The translations under genes were made by a program, and so were the position numbers. From positions 1 to 64,000 of the forward strand of contig JADJIV010000012.1 in NCBI GenBank assembly GCA_016706845.1: 64,000 nt of DNA, read 5' to 3'. Source of the DNA: PNOJ01 sp016706845 (GTDB lineage Bacteria > Krumholzibacteriota > Krumholzibacteriia > LZORAL124-64-63). Under the pieces are notes generated by a model. It had not been told where the DNA came from and did not search any database. It saw only the letters and a list, made by a program, of their open reading frames with translations. Position 1 is the stretch's first letter. Every line of letters begins with the position of its first letter. Of the stretch, positions 44,917 to 56,134 are shown one piece after another.

Positions 44917-47376
44917 CTATCCCCTCAACTCAACATTCAAGGTCCGGGCCAGGGCCGTGGTCACGGCATCGACGGCCGCATCGACGGCCTTGCCCTGGAG
45001 GCTACCCTTGGCACTCTGGAACTTCAAGCGAATTCCGAAGGCGGCGCGCCCCTCCCCCAGGCCGCTGCCGCGGTAGACATCGAACAGGACACAGGACTGC
45101 AGCAGGGGTCCGGCGGCCTCCCGCACGACCTCCTGCACCCGGTCGTACCCGACCCCGTCGGGCACCAGCAGCGACAGGTCCCGCTTGGCGGCCGGGAAGC
45201 GGACGAAGGCCGTGAAGCGAGGCGCCGAGGTCTGCAGCTCCAGTTCCCCGAGCTCGATCTCGCAGAGGGCGACCGGGGCGTCCAGATCCATCTCCCGCAG
45301 CACCTTGCGTGCCAGGAGCCCCGCGGAGCCGGCGGCCTTCCCCCCCGCGTCGCGGATCGCCCACTGGCAACCCGGCTGCAGGTAGGGCTCGACGTCCTGG
45401 GGGACCAGCGTCAGCGGCAGCCGCAGCTGGGCCGACAGCGCCTCCAGCAGGCCCTTGATCTCCAGCAGCCCGGCGTCGGCGTCGCCCAGGACGCGGTCGG
45501 TGCGGCCGACCACGGCGGCCTGCAGCGTCCAGGTCTCCTGCGGCAGGCGGCGCTCGTCCTCGTGGCGCACGTCCTGCGTCCGGCGGCCGCCGGGCAGGAA
45601 GGCCTTGTTGAGCTGGAAGAGCCGGAAAGGCAGATCGCGGTCCGCGTTCACGTTGTGCCGGGCGATGCGCAGCAGCGACGGCACCAGCGTCGTGCGCAGC
45701 AGGGTCTCGGCCCCGGAGTGCGGGTTGCGGACGGCCAGCATCTCGCGGCGGGGGTCGTCGGCAGTCAGGCCGAGGCGGTCGAGGTCGGCGCGCTCCATGA
45801 AGGAGCTGGTGACGATCTCGCTATAGCCGACCGCGGCCAGGTAGCCGCGCACGGTCTCGGCCAGCTCGTCCTCCCGACGCCGCCGGACGCCGGCGCCGCC
45901 GCGGAAGGCCGCGCCGTCGGCGATGTTGTCGAACCCGTGCATGCGGGCGATCTCCTCGATGAGATCGACCTCCTCGTGCAGGTCCCGCCGGAAGCTGGGG
46001 ATCGTGACCATGAACTTGCCGTCGCCGCCCTGGCGGCCCCCGCTGCGGCCCACGGGCTGCGACTTCAGCCCGATCGACTGCAGCAGCGCGAGCATCTCGG
46101 ACATCGAGAGTTCGGTGCCCAGCAGGCGGTTGGCCTGGGCGACGCGGATCGTCAGCGGCGCCTCTTCGCGACGGTCCGGGTTCTGGCGGTCCACGACGGT
46201 GGGGTCGATGCGCGCGCTGGCCAGCTCCTGCAGCAGGTGCAGGGCGCGGTGCGCGGCGTCCTCGACCGCGTCCCAGTCGGCGCCGCGCTCGAAGCGGTAG
46301 GAGGCCTCGGTGGACAGCTGGTGGCGGCGGGCGCCGCGGCGCACGGCGCCGGGATCGAAGTAGGCGCTCTCGAGCAGGATCTCCACCGTGTTGACGTCGA
46401 CCTGGGAATCCGCGCCGCCCATCACGCCGGCCAGCGCGACCGGCCCGGCGGCGTCGGCGATCACCAGATCATCCGCAGACAGCGCACGGTCGATGCCGTC
46501 GAGGGTGACGAGCTTGGTGCCGACCTTGCCGCGGCGCACCGAGAGGCGGTTGCCGGACAGCTTCTTCAGGTCGAAGGCGTGCAGGGGCTGCCCCAGCTCC
46601 AGCATCACGTAGTTGGTCACGTCCACCACGTTGTTGATGGGGCGCGATCCGACCGCGAGCAGGCGGTCCTGGAGCCAGCGCGGCGACGGGCCGATCTTGA
46701 CCCCGCGCGCCACGTGGGCGGTGTACCGCGGGCAGTCGGCGAAGTCGGCGATCTCGACCGGGAAGTCGGGGCGGTCCCCCCCCGTCTTGGGGGGCGACCA
46801 CAGGGCGGGCCCGTCCAGGAGGTGGCCGGAGATGGCCGCCACCTCGCGGGCGACGCCGAAGTGGCTGAGCCAGTCGGGCCGGTTGGGCGTCACCTCGATG
46901 TCCAGCACGGTGTCGCGGCAGCCGATCAGCTCGTCGGCGGCCGTGCCCGGGGCGGGGGCGCCCTCCAGGACCAGGATGCCCTCGCTCTGCTGGGCGAGCT
47001 GCAACTCGGCGGCCGAGCAGATCATGCCGTGCGACTCCACGCCGCGGATCTTGGACTTGCGGATGCGCAGGTCGCCCGGCAGGACGGCCCCGACGCGCGC
47101 CAGCAGCACGTCCTGCCCCGCCTGCACGTTGGCGGCGCCGCAGACGACCTGCAGCGGCTCGCCCGCGCCGTCGTCGACCGTGCAGAGGCTGAGCTTGTCG
47201 GCGTCGGGGTGGCGCCGGCAGTCGGTCACCCGCGCGACGACGACGCCGGGGAACTCCCGCACGTAGGGGGTCACGGACTCGACGTTGAGGCCGGCCATGG
47301 TCAGCCGGTGGGCCAGCTCCTCGGGGGTCCAGTCCCACGTCACGAAGTCGCGCAGCCAGTTCAGACTGATCTTCAC
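44917..47376 (-). CDS. pheT: Phenylalanyl-tRNA synthetase beta subunit
   Basis: 819 residues, GTG start overlapping the pheS stop (GTGA). Order of domains: B1 (KISLNWLRDFVTWDW), EMAP-type tRNA-binding domain (VVVARVTDCRRHPDADKLSLCTVDDG), B3/B4 editing domain (NRPDWLSHFGVAREVA, PRYTAHVARGVKIGPSPRWLQDRL), B5 and catalytic-like core, and the C-terminal anticodon-binding FDX-ACB domain (AKRDLSLLVPDGVGYDRVQEVV). Normal size for the bacterial enzyme. Confidence 0.97.
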   Translation of the reverse strand: MKISLNWLRDFVTWDWTPEELAHRLTMAGLNVESVTPYVREFPGVVVARVTDCRRHPDADKLSLCTVDDGAGEPLQVVCGAANVQAGQDVLLARVGAVLPGDLRIRKSKIRGVESHGMICSAAELQLAQQSEGILVLEGAPAPGTAADELIGCRDTVLDIEVTPNRPDWLSHFGVAREVAAISGHLLDGPALWSPPKTGGDRPDFPVEIADFADCPRYTAHVARGVKIGPSPRWLQDRLLAVGSRPINNVVDVTNYVMLELGQPLHAFDLKKLSGNRLSVRRGKVGTKLVTLDGIDRALSADDLVIADAAGPVALAGVMGGADSQVDVNTVEILLESAYFDPGAVRRGARRHQLSTEASYRFERGADWDAVEDAAHRALHLLQELASARIDPTVVDRQNPDRREEAPLTIRVAQANRLLGTELSMSEMLALLQSIGLKSQPVGRSGGRQGGDGKFMVTIPSFRRDLHEEVDLIEEIARMHGFDNIADGAAFRGGAGVRRRREDELAETVRGYLAAVGYSEIVTSSFMERADLDRLGLTADDPRREMLAVRNPHSGAETLLRTTLVPSLLRIARHNVNADRDLPFRLFQLNKAFLPGGRRTQDVRHEDERRLPQETWTLQAAVVGRTDRVLGDADAGLLEIKGLLEALSAQLRLPLTLVPQDVEPYLQPGCQWAIRDAGGKAAGSAGLLARKVLREMDLDAPVALCEIELGELELQTSAPRFTAFVRFPAAKRDLSLLVPDGVGYDRVQEVVREAAGPLLQSCVLFDVYRGSGLGEGRAAFGIRLKFQSAKGSLQGKAVDAAVDAVTTALARTLNVELRG

Positions 47377-48401
47377 CGCACACCCCGGAACTGATGGAGG
47401 AAGCGCAGGTCGTTCTCGTAGAGCAGGCGGATGTCGTCGATGCCGTAGCGCAGCATGGCGATGCGGTCGATCCCGAGGCCGAAGGCGAAGCCCGTGTACG
47501 CGTCGCGCTCGTAGCCGGCGGCGGCGAACACGTTGGGGTGCACCATGCCGGCGCCCATGATCTCGATCCAGCCCGTGCGGCCGCAGACGCCGCAGCCCTG
47601 GCCGCCGCAGGCGAAGCAGCGCATGTCCACCTCCACCGAAGGCTCGGTGAAGGGGAAGAAGTGCGGCCGGAAGCGGATGGTGCAGTCGGCGCCGTAGAGC
47701 AGGCGCAGGAACTCGCGCACGGTGGTCTTGAGGTCGGCCAGCGTGACGTCCTTGTCCACGCAGAGGCCCTCGATCTGGAAGAACTCGGCGGCGTGCGAGG
47801 CGTCCGCGGCCTCGTTGCGGTACACGCGCCCCGGGGCGACGATGGCCAGCGGCGGGCGGTGCTGTTCCATGTAGCGCACCTGCACCGGCGAGGTCTGCGT
47901 GCGCAGCAGCAGCTTGTCGTCGATGTAGAAGGTGTCCTGGCTGTCGCGGGCCGGGTGGTCGTCGGGGAAGTTCAGGGCCGTGAAGTTGTACCAGTCGAGC
48001 TCGACGTCCGGACCGCCGGCCACGCTGAACCCCATGCCGTGGAAGATGTCGCAGACCTCGCGCACGATGGCGGGCAGCGGGTGCAGCGAGCCAGCCGGCG
48101 CGGGCGGCGTGCCGGGCAGGCTCAGGTCCGCGCCGGCGCCGGCGACCGAATCGCCGGCCGTGCGCAGGCCCTCGGTCTTGCGCGTCAGCGCGTCCTCGAG
48201 CTCCTGCTTCAGCTCGTTGAGGGCCGCGCCCGCGGCGGGGCGCTCCGCGTCGGGCAGCTCGCGCAGCCCGCGCAGGAGCCCGGTCAGGGAACCCTTGCGC
48301 CCGAACAGCGCGACCCGCACCTGCTCGATGGCCTGCTCCGAGTCCGCGTCCCCGATCAGGGCGCGGCCTTCGGCCCGCAGGCGCTCCAGCGTCTCCTGCA
48401 T
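47373..48401 (-). CDS. pheS: Phenylalanyl-tRNA synthetase alpha subunit
   Basis: 342 residues. N-terminal coiled-coil (about 1-90), then the class II catalytic core: motif 1 (HPLPAIVREVCDIFHGMGF), DDHPARDSQDTFYI, LLRTQTSPVQVRYM, GRVYRNEAADASHAAEFFQIEGL (motif 2), and GWIEIMGAGMVHPNVF with motif 3 GFAFGLGIDRIAMLRYGIDD. The FRPHFFPFTEPSVEVD block precedes a CxxC pair (CFACGGQGCGVCG), a zinc-ribbon insertion seen in several phyla. Confidence 0.97.
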   Translation of the reverse strand: MQETLERLRAEGRALIGDADSEQAIEQVRVALFGRKGSLTGLLRGLRELPDAERPAAGAALNELKQELEDALTRKTEGLRTAGDSVAGAGADLSLPGTPPAPAGSLHPLPAIVREVCDIFHGMGFSVAGGPDVELDWYNFTALNFPDDHPARDSQDTFYIDDKLLLRTQTSPVQVRYMEQHRPPLAIVAPGRVYRNEAADASHAAEFFQIEGLCVDKDVTLADLKTTVREFLRLLYGADCTIRFRPHFFPFTEPSVEVDMRCFACGGQGCGVCGRTGWIEIMGAGMVHPNVFAAAGYERDAYTGFAFGLGIDRIAMLRYGIDDIRLLYENDLRFLHQFRGVR

Positions 48402-48423
48402 GGTCCCTCCTCGTCGTGCGCGT

Positions 48424-48777
48424 CTACAGCGCGGCGCGTGCCGCTTCGGCCAGCTTGGCGAAGCTGGCCATGTCGCGGACGGCGAGGTCGGCCAGCTGCT
48501 TGCGGTCGATCTCGATGCTGGCCTTCTTGAGGCCGTTGATGAGGTGGCTGTAGCTGAGCCCGTGGATGCGGGCCGCGGCGTTGATGCGGATGATCCAGAG
48601 GCGCCGGAAGTCCCGCTTGCGCCGCTTGCGGTCGCGGTACTCGGACACGAGCCCGCGCTCGACCTGCTGGCGGGCCATGCGGAACTGGTTGCCGCGGCCG
48701 GCCACGTTCCCGCTGGCCTGCTTCATCACCTTGTTGCGCTTCGCGCGCGCCGCGGGGTTGTTCGTCGCTCTCGACAT
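48424..48777 (-). CDS. rplT: 50S ribosomal protein L20
   Basis: 117 residues with the full L20 sequence pattern: a basic N-terminal extension (RATNNPAARAKRNKVMKQA), YRDRKRRKRDFRRLWIIRINAAAR and LSYSHLINGLKKASIEIDRKQLADLAV. Binds 23S rRNA early in assembly and in many bacteria represses its own operon through the leader of infC-rpmI-rplT. Confidence 0.97.
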   Translation of the reverse strand: MSRATNNPAARAKRNKVMKQASGNVAGRGNQFRMARQQVERGLVSEYRDRKRRKRDFRRLWIIRINAAARIHGLSYSHLINGLKKASIEIDRKQLADLAVRDMASFAKLAEAARAAL

Positions 48778-48837
48778 GTCTCTATCTCCTGATCGGGTTG
48801 TGGAATCCTGTCCGTCGCCGCCGGGGCGGCGCCGCGG

Positions 48838-49041
48838 CTACTTGCCGGCCAGCATCCGGTCGACGCGGCCCAGGTCGGCCTGGTCGAGCATGGCCGACTT
48901 GCGCAGGTTGCGCTTGCGCTTCGGGCTCTTGGCCGTGAACAGATGGCCGGCATAGGCGTGGTTGCGCTTGATGCCGCCGGAGCCGGTGCGCTTGAAGCGC
49001 TTCGCGGCGGACCGGTTGGTCTTCATCTTCGGACCCTTCAT
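48838..49041 (-). CDS. rpmI: 50S ribosomal protein L35
   Basis: 67 residues. KMKTNRSAAKRFKRTGSGGIKRNHAYAGHLFTAKSPKRKRNLRKS is the L35 pattern in full. Lies between infC and rplT, the universal order. Confidence 0.96.
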   Translation of the reverse strand: MKGPKMKTNRSAAKRFKRTGSGGIKRNHAYAGHLFTAKSPKRKRNLRKSAMLDQADLGRVDRMLAGK

Positions 49042-49123
49042 GATGTCTCACCTTTCGGACGCGGCGCGTGACCATGACCGGAGCGGCTGCGCCTCGCCGC
49101 CCCCGTCGCTGCATTGTCGATCC

Positions 49124-49642
<519 letters not shown>

Positions 49643-49645
<3 letters not shown>

Positions 49646-49658
49646 CGCCTGACCTCCT
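49643..49658 (-). promoter_or_regulatory. infC ribosome-binding site and ATC start codon
   Basis: AGGAGG, seven-base spacer TCAGGCG, then ATC. Perfect Shine-Dalgarno match in front of a start that IF-3 itself discriminates against: the autoregulatory arrangement known for infC. Confidence 0.75.
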
Positions 49659-49686
49659 GAAAAGACCGTGCGGCGCGGCGCCACAC

Positions 49687-49711
49687 AAAAAAAGCGGACA
49701 TGACGGTCCGC
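49687..49711 (-). terminator. Hairpin terminator in the thrS-infC gap, probable attenuator
   Basis: On the minus strand GCGGAC-CGTCAT-GTCCGC is followed by seven Ts: a compact intrinsic terminator 41 bases ahead of the infC start. It ends the thrS transcript and, if the infC operon is also read from upstream, would act as an attenuator, as in L20-controlled leaders. Confidence 0.75.
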
Positions 49712-49821
49712 CGCGATGTGCGCACAACCGTTCCCGCCGCGAGGGCGGGCGAAACGGTGAGAGGACCGGCCTCTGCTTGGCTCGAGATGTGGCGGCCGGT
49801 GGTCCGGCCGCAGGGTCCAAT

Positions 49822-51741
49822 CTACTGCTTGCGGGCGATCTCGTCAAGCCTGGCGGCGGCGAAGTCCCCCACCGCCTGGACCCCCAGGTCCCCCCCGTGG
49901 CGGGTGCGGACGGCCACGGTCCCGGCCGCCTGCTCCTTGCCCCCCACCACCAGCATGTAGGGGACGCGCATGGTCTCGGCGTCGCGGATCTTGTGGCCGA
50001 TCTTCTCCTCCCGGACGTCGGCCTGGGCCCGCAGGCCGGCGGCGGTCAGCCGGGCGGCGACCTCCCCGGCGTAGGCGTGCTGGTCGCGGCTGACGGACAG
50101 GATCCGGCACTGCTCCGGGGCCAGCCAGAGGGGGAAGTCCCCCGCGAAGTGCTCGGTCAGGATGCCGATGAAGCGCTCCAGGGAGCCCATGATCGCCCGG
50201 TGCACCATGTAGACGTACTTCTCCTGGCCGTCCTGGTCGACGTAGGTCACGTCGAAGCGGCGGGGCAGGTTGAAGTCGAACTGGACGGTCGTGGCCTGCC
50301 ACTTGCGGCCCAGGGCGTCGATCAGCTTGATGTCGATCTTGGGGCCGTAGAAGACCGCCTCGCCCTCCTCGCGGGTGTAGGCGAAGGCGTGGGCGTCGAT
50401 GGCGCGCACCAGCGCGCGCTCCGCCATCTCCCACTCCTCGTCCGTGCCGGCGTACTTGTCCTTGTTCTGCGGGTCGCGGACCGACAGCTCGACCTTGAAC
50501 TCCTTGAAGCCGAAGGCGCCGAGGATCTCGCGGGTCAGCACCAGGACGTTGTTCACCTCGTGCTCGAGCTGGTCGGGGGTGCAGAAGATGTGGGCGTCGT
50601 CCTGGGTGAAGCCGCGCACGCGCATCAGGCCGTGCAGGGTCCCTTTGAGCTCGGCGCGGTAGACGGTGCCCAGCTCGGCGTAGCGCACCGGCAGGTTGCG
50701 GTAGCTGCGCTTCTTGCGCTTGTAGATCAGGATGTGGCCGGGGCAGTTCATCGGCTTGACGACGTGCGGGCGGCCGTCCTGCTCGAACACGTACATGTTC
50801 TCGCGGTAGAACTGCATGTGGCCCGAGGTGTCCCAGAGGTCGGCCTGGGAGATGTGCGGGGTCGTCACCGTGACGTAGCCGTCGCGGCGGTGGACCTGCT
50901 TCCAGTAGGTGATGATCTCGTCGCGCAGGATGTCGCCGCGCGGGAACCAGAACGACAGGCCGGGTCCGGCCTCGTCCATGATGCCGTAGAGGTCCAACTC
51001 GCGCCCGAGGCGGCGGTGATCGCGGCGGCGGGCCTCCTCGAGCATCTGCAGGTGGGCGTCGAGGTCCTTCTTCTTGAAGAAGGCCGTGCCGTAGATCCGC
51101 TGCAGCTGGCGGTTGGAGCTGTCGCCGCGCCAGTAGGCGCCGGCCATGTTCAGCAGCTTGACCGCCTTGAGGTCGGAGGTGTCCGGGACGTGCGGGCCTT
51201 CGCAGAGGTCCGTGAAACCGCCCATGACGTAGGCCGACAGGCGCACGTCGCCGAGGCTCTCGATCTGCTCGAGCTTGTAGGGCTGGGCCGCGAACAGCGC
51301 GCGGGCCTGCGCCGCGTCGATCTCCTGGCGCACCACCGGCGTTTTGGTCGCGGCGAGCTCGATCATCCGCGCCTCGATGCGCGCGAGGTCCTCGTCGGTG
51401 AAGTTCTGCTCGCGGTCGAAGTCGTAGTAGAAGCCGTTCTCCACCGGGGGGCCGAAGGCGAACTTCGTCTCCGGGAACAGGTCCTGCACCGCCCAGGCCA
51501 GCAGGTGCGCGGCCGAATGGCGCAGGGCGTCCAGGCCGGCGGGGGATTCGCGCGTGATCACGGCGAGGGACCCGTCACCGGGGACCGCGTCGTCCAGGGC
51601 GTAGTGGCGCCCGGCGTGGGTCACGGCCAGCGCGTTGCGCAGCAGGCCCGCGCCGATCCCGCCCACCACGTCGCGGAACGAGGCGCCGGCCTCGGCGCTC
51701 TGGACGGAACCGTCGGGCAGGGTCAGGGAGTACTGGGCCAT
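49822..51741 (-). CDS. thrS: Threonyl-tRNA synthetase
   Basis: 639 residues. TGS domain (YSLTLPDGSVQSAEAGASF), the editing domain with HSAAHLLAWAVQ (HxxxH) and its partner CEGPHVPDTSDLKAVKLLN, catalytic core (GMRG-like GPGLSFWFPRGDILRDEIITYWK, MNCPGHILIYKRKKRSYRNLPVRYAELGTVYRAELKGTLHGLMRVRGFTQDDAHIFC) and the anticodon-binding domain. Normal length. AGGAG precedes the ATG. The start lies just 27 bases past a hairpin terminator. Confidence 0.97.
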   Translation of the reverse strand: MAQYSLTLPDGSVQSAEAGASFRDVVGGIGAGLLRNALAVTHAGRHYALDDAVPGDGSLAVITRESPAGLDALRHSAAHLLAWAVQDLFPETKFAFGPPVENGFYYDFDREQNFTDEDLARIEARMIELAATKTPVVRQEIDAAQARALFAAQPYKLEQIESLGDVRLSAYVMGGFTDLCEGPHVPDTSDLKAVKLLNMAGAYWRGDSSNRQLQRIYGTAFFKKKDLDAHLQMLEEARRRDHRRLGRELDLYGIMDEAGPGLSFWFPRGDILRDEIITYWKQVHRRDGYVTVTTPHISQADLWDTSGHMQFYRENMYVFEQDGRPHVVKPMNCPGHILIYKRKKRSYRNLPVRYAELGTVYRAELKGTLHGLMRVRGFTQDDAHIFCTPDQLEHEVNNVLVLTREILGAFGFKEFKVELSVRDPQNKDKYAGTDEEWEMAERALVRAIDAHAFAYTREEGEAVFYGPKIDIKLIDALGRKWQATTVQFDFNLPRRFDVTYVDQDGQEKYVYMVHRAIMGSLERFIGILTEHFAGDFPLWLAPEQCRILSVSRDQHAYAGEVAARLTAAGLRAQADVREEKIGHKIRDAETMRVPYMLVVGGKEQAAGTVAVRTRHGGDLGVQAVGDFAAARLDEIARKQ

Positions 51742-51768
51742 GATCTCGCTCCTAGTTCACAGAGACTT

Positions 51769-51802
51769 AAAAAGATGAGGTGATCCCTGGGGCCACCTCA
51801 TC
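51769..51802 (-). terminator. Hairpin terminator between tRNA-Val and thrS
   Basis: GATGAGGTG and its exact complement CACCTCATC enclose an 11-base loop, followed by TTTTT. It ends the tRNA-Val transcript only 27 bases before the thrS ATG, too close for a separate thrS promoter, so thrS expression probably depends on read-through. Confidence 0.8.
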
Positions 51803-51815
51803 CTTGACAGCTGAA

Positions 51816-51892
51816 TGGTGGGCGATACTGGATTCGAACCAGTGACCCCTTGCGTGTCGAGCAAGTACTCTAGCCAACTGAGCTAATCGCCC
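51816..51892 (-). tRNA. tRNA-Val (anticodon GAC), unusual C33
   Basis: Minus-strand acceptor GGGCGAT pairs with ATCGCCC; D arm GCTC...GAGT; anticodon stem CTTGC/GCAAG around TCGACAC, giving anticodon GAC; T loop TTCGAAT; CCA encoded. The base before the anticodon is C where nearly all tRNAs have U33. Confidence 0.9.
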
Positions 51893-51924
51893 ACTGTCCG
51901 GCAGGGCAAGCCTGCGCGTCGCCG

Positions 51925-51953
51925 AAACTAGGCCCCCACGGCGGGCCTGTCAA
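51925..51953 (-). promoter_or_regulatory. Promoter of tRNA-Val
   Basis: TTGACA (51953-51948), 17 bp, TAGTTT (51930-51925) on the minus strand, 33 bases before the tRNA and overlapping the end of the sigma-factor gene region. Confidence 0.7.
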
Positions 51954-51958
51954 CCCTT

Positions 51959-52816
51959 TCAGGACAAATAGTCGACCAGGCGGCCGCCGGCCACGGCCTG
52001 CCGGATCTTGCCGAGGGCCTGGTTGCGGATCTGCCGCACCCGCTCCCGGCTGAGGTCGATGTCCTGCCCGATGACCTCCAGGGACTGGGGCTCGTCCTCC
52101 CCGATCCCGTAGTAGCGGACGATGATGCTGCGCTCGCGCGGCGAGAGCAGCCCCAGGGCCGCCTCCATCTCCTTCAGCATCTCGCCTTCGACGAAGTTCG
52201 ACTCCGGGGACATGGCCTCCGGGTCGGTGAGCGTGTCGGCGAGGGTCACGCCCTCCTCCTCGTAGACGCTCTCGTCGAGGCTGGCCAGCGGGCGGCTGGC
52301 GTTGCGGATCTGGTTCATCTTGCGCGTCGTGAGGCCGAGCTCGGTGGCGATCTCTTCCTCGTCGGCCTTGCGGTGGTGCTTCTGCTCCAGGCGCTGGGCC
52401 GCCTTCTTCATGCGCTGGGCCTGCTGCGTCCGGTTGATGGGCAGCCGCACGGTGTTGGTCTGCTCCGCGATGGCCTTCTGGATGGCCTGGCGGATCCACC
52501 ACACGGCGTAGCTGATGAACCGGAAGTCGCGGCGCTCGTCGAAGCGCTTCGCGGCCGTGATCAGGCCGATGTTGCCCTCGGCGATCAGGTCCATGTAGCT
52601 GAGGCCCTGGTTGAGGAACTTCTTGGCCACGCTCACCACGAAGCGCAGGTTGGCGTTGACCAGGTGGTCGAGCGCCTCCTTGCTGCCGGCGCGGATCCGG
52701 CGGGCCAGCTCGAATTCCTCTTCCTTGGTCAGCAGCTTGTATTGGCCGATCGTCTGCAGGTAGTGCTGCAGGCTGGAATCTTCGCGACGGTCGCTGCTCA
52801 GTTCGATCTCGTACAT
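51959..52816 (-). CDS. rpoD: Primary-type RNA polymerase sigma factor (RpoD/SigA group, short form)
   Basis: 285 residues from the ATG at 52816 (AGGAGG seven bases upstream). Region 1.2 (SLQHYLQTIGQYKLLTKEEEFELARRI), region 2 (NLRFVVSVAKKFLNQGLSYMDLIAEGNIGL and FRFISYAVWWIRQAIQKAI), region 3 (VRLPINRTQQAQRMKKAAQRL) and region 4 (LSPRERSIIVRYYG and SLEVIGQDIDLSRERVRQIRNQALGKI) are complete. Region 1.1 and the non-conserved insert of proteobacterial RpoD are absent, as in Bacteroidetes-type primary sigma. A group 2 factor (RpoS-like) cannot be excluded. Confidence 0.85.
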   Translation of the reverse strand: MYEIELSSDRREDSSLQHYLQTIGQYKLLTKEEEFELARRIRAGSKEALDHLVNANLRFVVSVAKKFLNQGLSYMDLIAEGNIGLITAAKRFDERRDFRFISYAVWWIRQAIQKAIAEQTNTVRLPINRTQQAQRMKKAAQRLEQKHHRKADEEEIATELGLTTRKMNQIRNASRPLASLDESVYEEEGVTLADTLTDPEAMSPESNFVEGEMLKEMEAALGLLSPRERSIIVRYYGIGEDEPQSLEVIGQDIDLSRERVRQIRNQALGKIRQAVAGGRLVDYLS

Positions 52817-52941
52817 GGCCGTCCTCCTGGTTCCGCCCGTCCAACCGTCTTCGCTGCGATGGTCCTGGTAACGCGGCTCGTCAGGCCAAGGTTCCAATTT
52901 TCACGACTCTGAATCTTGAATTCATTATCACGACCGCAAGG

Positions 52942-52970
52942 ATTTTAAGGTACGGGTCGCGAACTGTCAA
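52942..52970 (-). promoter_or_regulatory. Promoter of the sigma-factor gene
   Basis: Minus-strand TTGACA (52970-52965), exactly 17 bp, TAAAAT (52947-52942): the best promoter match in the window. Leader of about 120 bases to the ATG at 52816, in an AT-rich stretch. Confidence 0.8.
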
Positions 52971-53064
52971 GACTAATCTTCCCTTTTTACTCCAGTTTTC
53001 CGGCCGACCGGGGCCGGGAGGCTAACCACCTGCCCGGCCATCACTTAATTCCGATCGGCGCTGT

Positions 53065-54984
<1,920 letters not shown>

Positions 54985-55162
54985 GATCGCCTTCCTTCCG
55001 GAGCGTTGGATGTACGTAACCCGGAGGAGCCCATCAAGGGGCGTGCCACGCAACGGCTTGCGGGACGATAGATATCATGTTGTTATCAAAGGAGATATGG
55101 CGAAGGTCGCAGGGCGGTCGGATTTTAGACAGTCCCAACTACGTCATTTTGGCGTACCCGCG

Positions 55163-56134
55163 TCACGCCTCGTCAGTCCCAAATGGTTCTGCCACCCTAT
55201 CTGTCAGGCCCTGGCAGTAGGTTGACAGGACCAGGAGGTCCAGGCAGCGGGCGTACATCGGGAAGGCCCGCGGCCGGTACCCGTCACCGCAGGGCCAGCG
55301 CAGGGCCAGTGACCGCAGTGCGGCGGCGAGCACCGTGACGGGCCCACGCGCCAGACGGCAGGCCGTCTCGGGCCGCTGGCCGCCGGGAGCGAACAGCAGA
55401 TCGAGGCGCATCTCCCGCAGGCGGTGGGGATGGCGCCGGGCCAGGTGCTGCAGGGGGCCGTGGCCGCACTCCCGCTTCTTGGCCAGCCACTGGTCGAGGG
55501 TGTGGTGGTGGACGTGCTCGGGGACCGGGTCGCGCAGCGGTCGGAAGCGGACGCCGGCGTCCTCGAGGCGGAACCCGAGGTCCATGTCCTCGAACCCGTA
55601 GGCCCGGAACGACTCGTCGAAGCCGCCGATGGCCAGAAAAGCAGCCCGTGGCACGCCCGTGTTCTGGGTGACGAGGTAGCGCGCGGGCACCGTCGCCTGC
55701 TGCGTTTTGGCGACGCCGCGCGTGTCGAGGTAGTGGAAGTGGGGCGCGTCGAGCACGTCCGGCGCGGTGCGGACCAGACCGATGGTCCCGTCGCCGGGGT
55801 GCTGCGCGAGGATCGCGAGGTGGGCCGACAGCAGGCCCGGCGGCGCCACGATGTCGTCATCCAGGAACAGCACCGCTTCGGCGGTCGCCGCGCGCGCGCC
55901 GAGGTTGCGGGCCGCGGCCCGGCCGACGTTGCTCGGAGGCGCCACGACGGTGAGCCTCCCCTGCCGCCGCGCGCTCTCCTCGGCCAGCCAGGCGCCGGTG
56001 CCGTCGTGGGAATCGTCGTCGACCACCACGACGTTCCAGTTCTCCGCCGGCAGATCCTGGTTCCAGAGCGCCGCCAGCGTGCGCTGCAGCAGCGGGAGCT
56101 TGTCGCGACTCGGAATGACGACGGTCAGCTTCAC
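55163..56134 (-). CDS. Family 2 glycosyltransferase
   Basis: 323 residues from a GTG at 56134. GT-A fold: LTVVIPSRDKLPLLQRTLAALWNQ, VVVDDDSHDGTGAWL, GRAAARNLGARAATAEAVLFLDDDIVAPP (DDD metal motif), then GGFDESFRAYGFEDMDLGFRL, which is the ED-x-D-GxR motif of chondroitin-polymerase-like GT2. There is no membrane segment. Overlaps the preceding GT4 gene by four bases, so both act on the same glycan. Acceptor unknown. Confidence 0.87.
   Translation of the reverse strand: MKLTVVIPSRDKLPLLQRTLAALWNQDLPAENWNVVVVDDDSHDGTGAWLAEESARRQGRLTVVAPPSNVGRAAARNLGARAATAEAVLFLDDDIVAPPGLLSAHLAILAQHPGDGTIGLVRTAPDVLDAPHFHYLDTRGVAKTQQATVPARYLVTQNTGVPRAAFLAIGGFDESFRAYGFEDMDLGFRLEDAGVRFRPLRDPVPEHVHHHTLDQWLAKKRECGHGPLQHLARRHPHRLREMRLDLLFAPGGQRPETACRLARGPVTVLAAALRSLALRWPCGDGYRPRAFPMYARCLDLLVLSTYCQGLTDRVAEPFGTDEA

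Noticed and set aside
54985..55160. Search for a CIRCE (HrcA) element or sigma-32 promoter upstream of dnaK
   Set aside because: No TTAGCACTC-N9-GAGTGCTAA and no CTTGAAA/CCCCAT pair found. The GATATC...GTTATC near-dyad at about 55070 is too weak to call.
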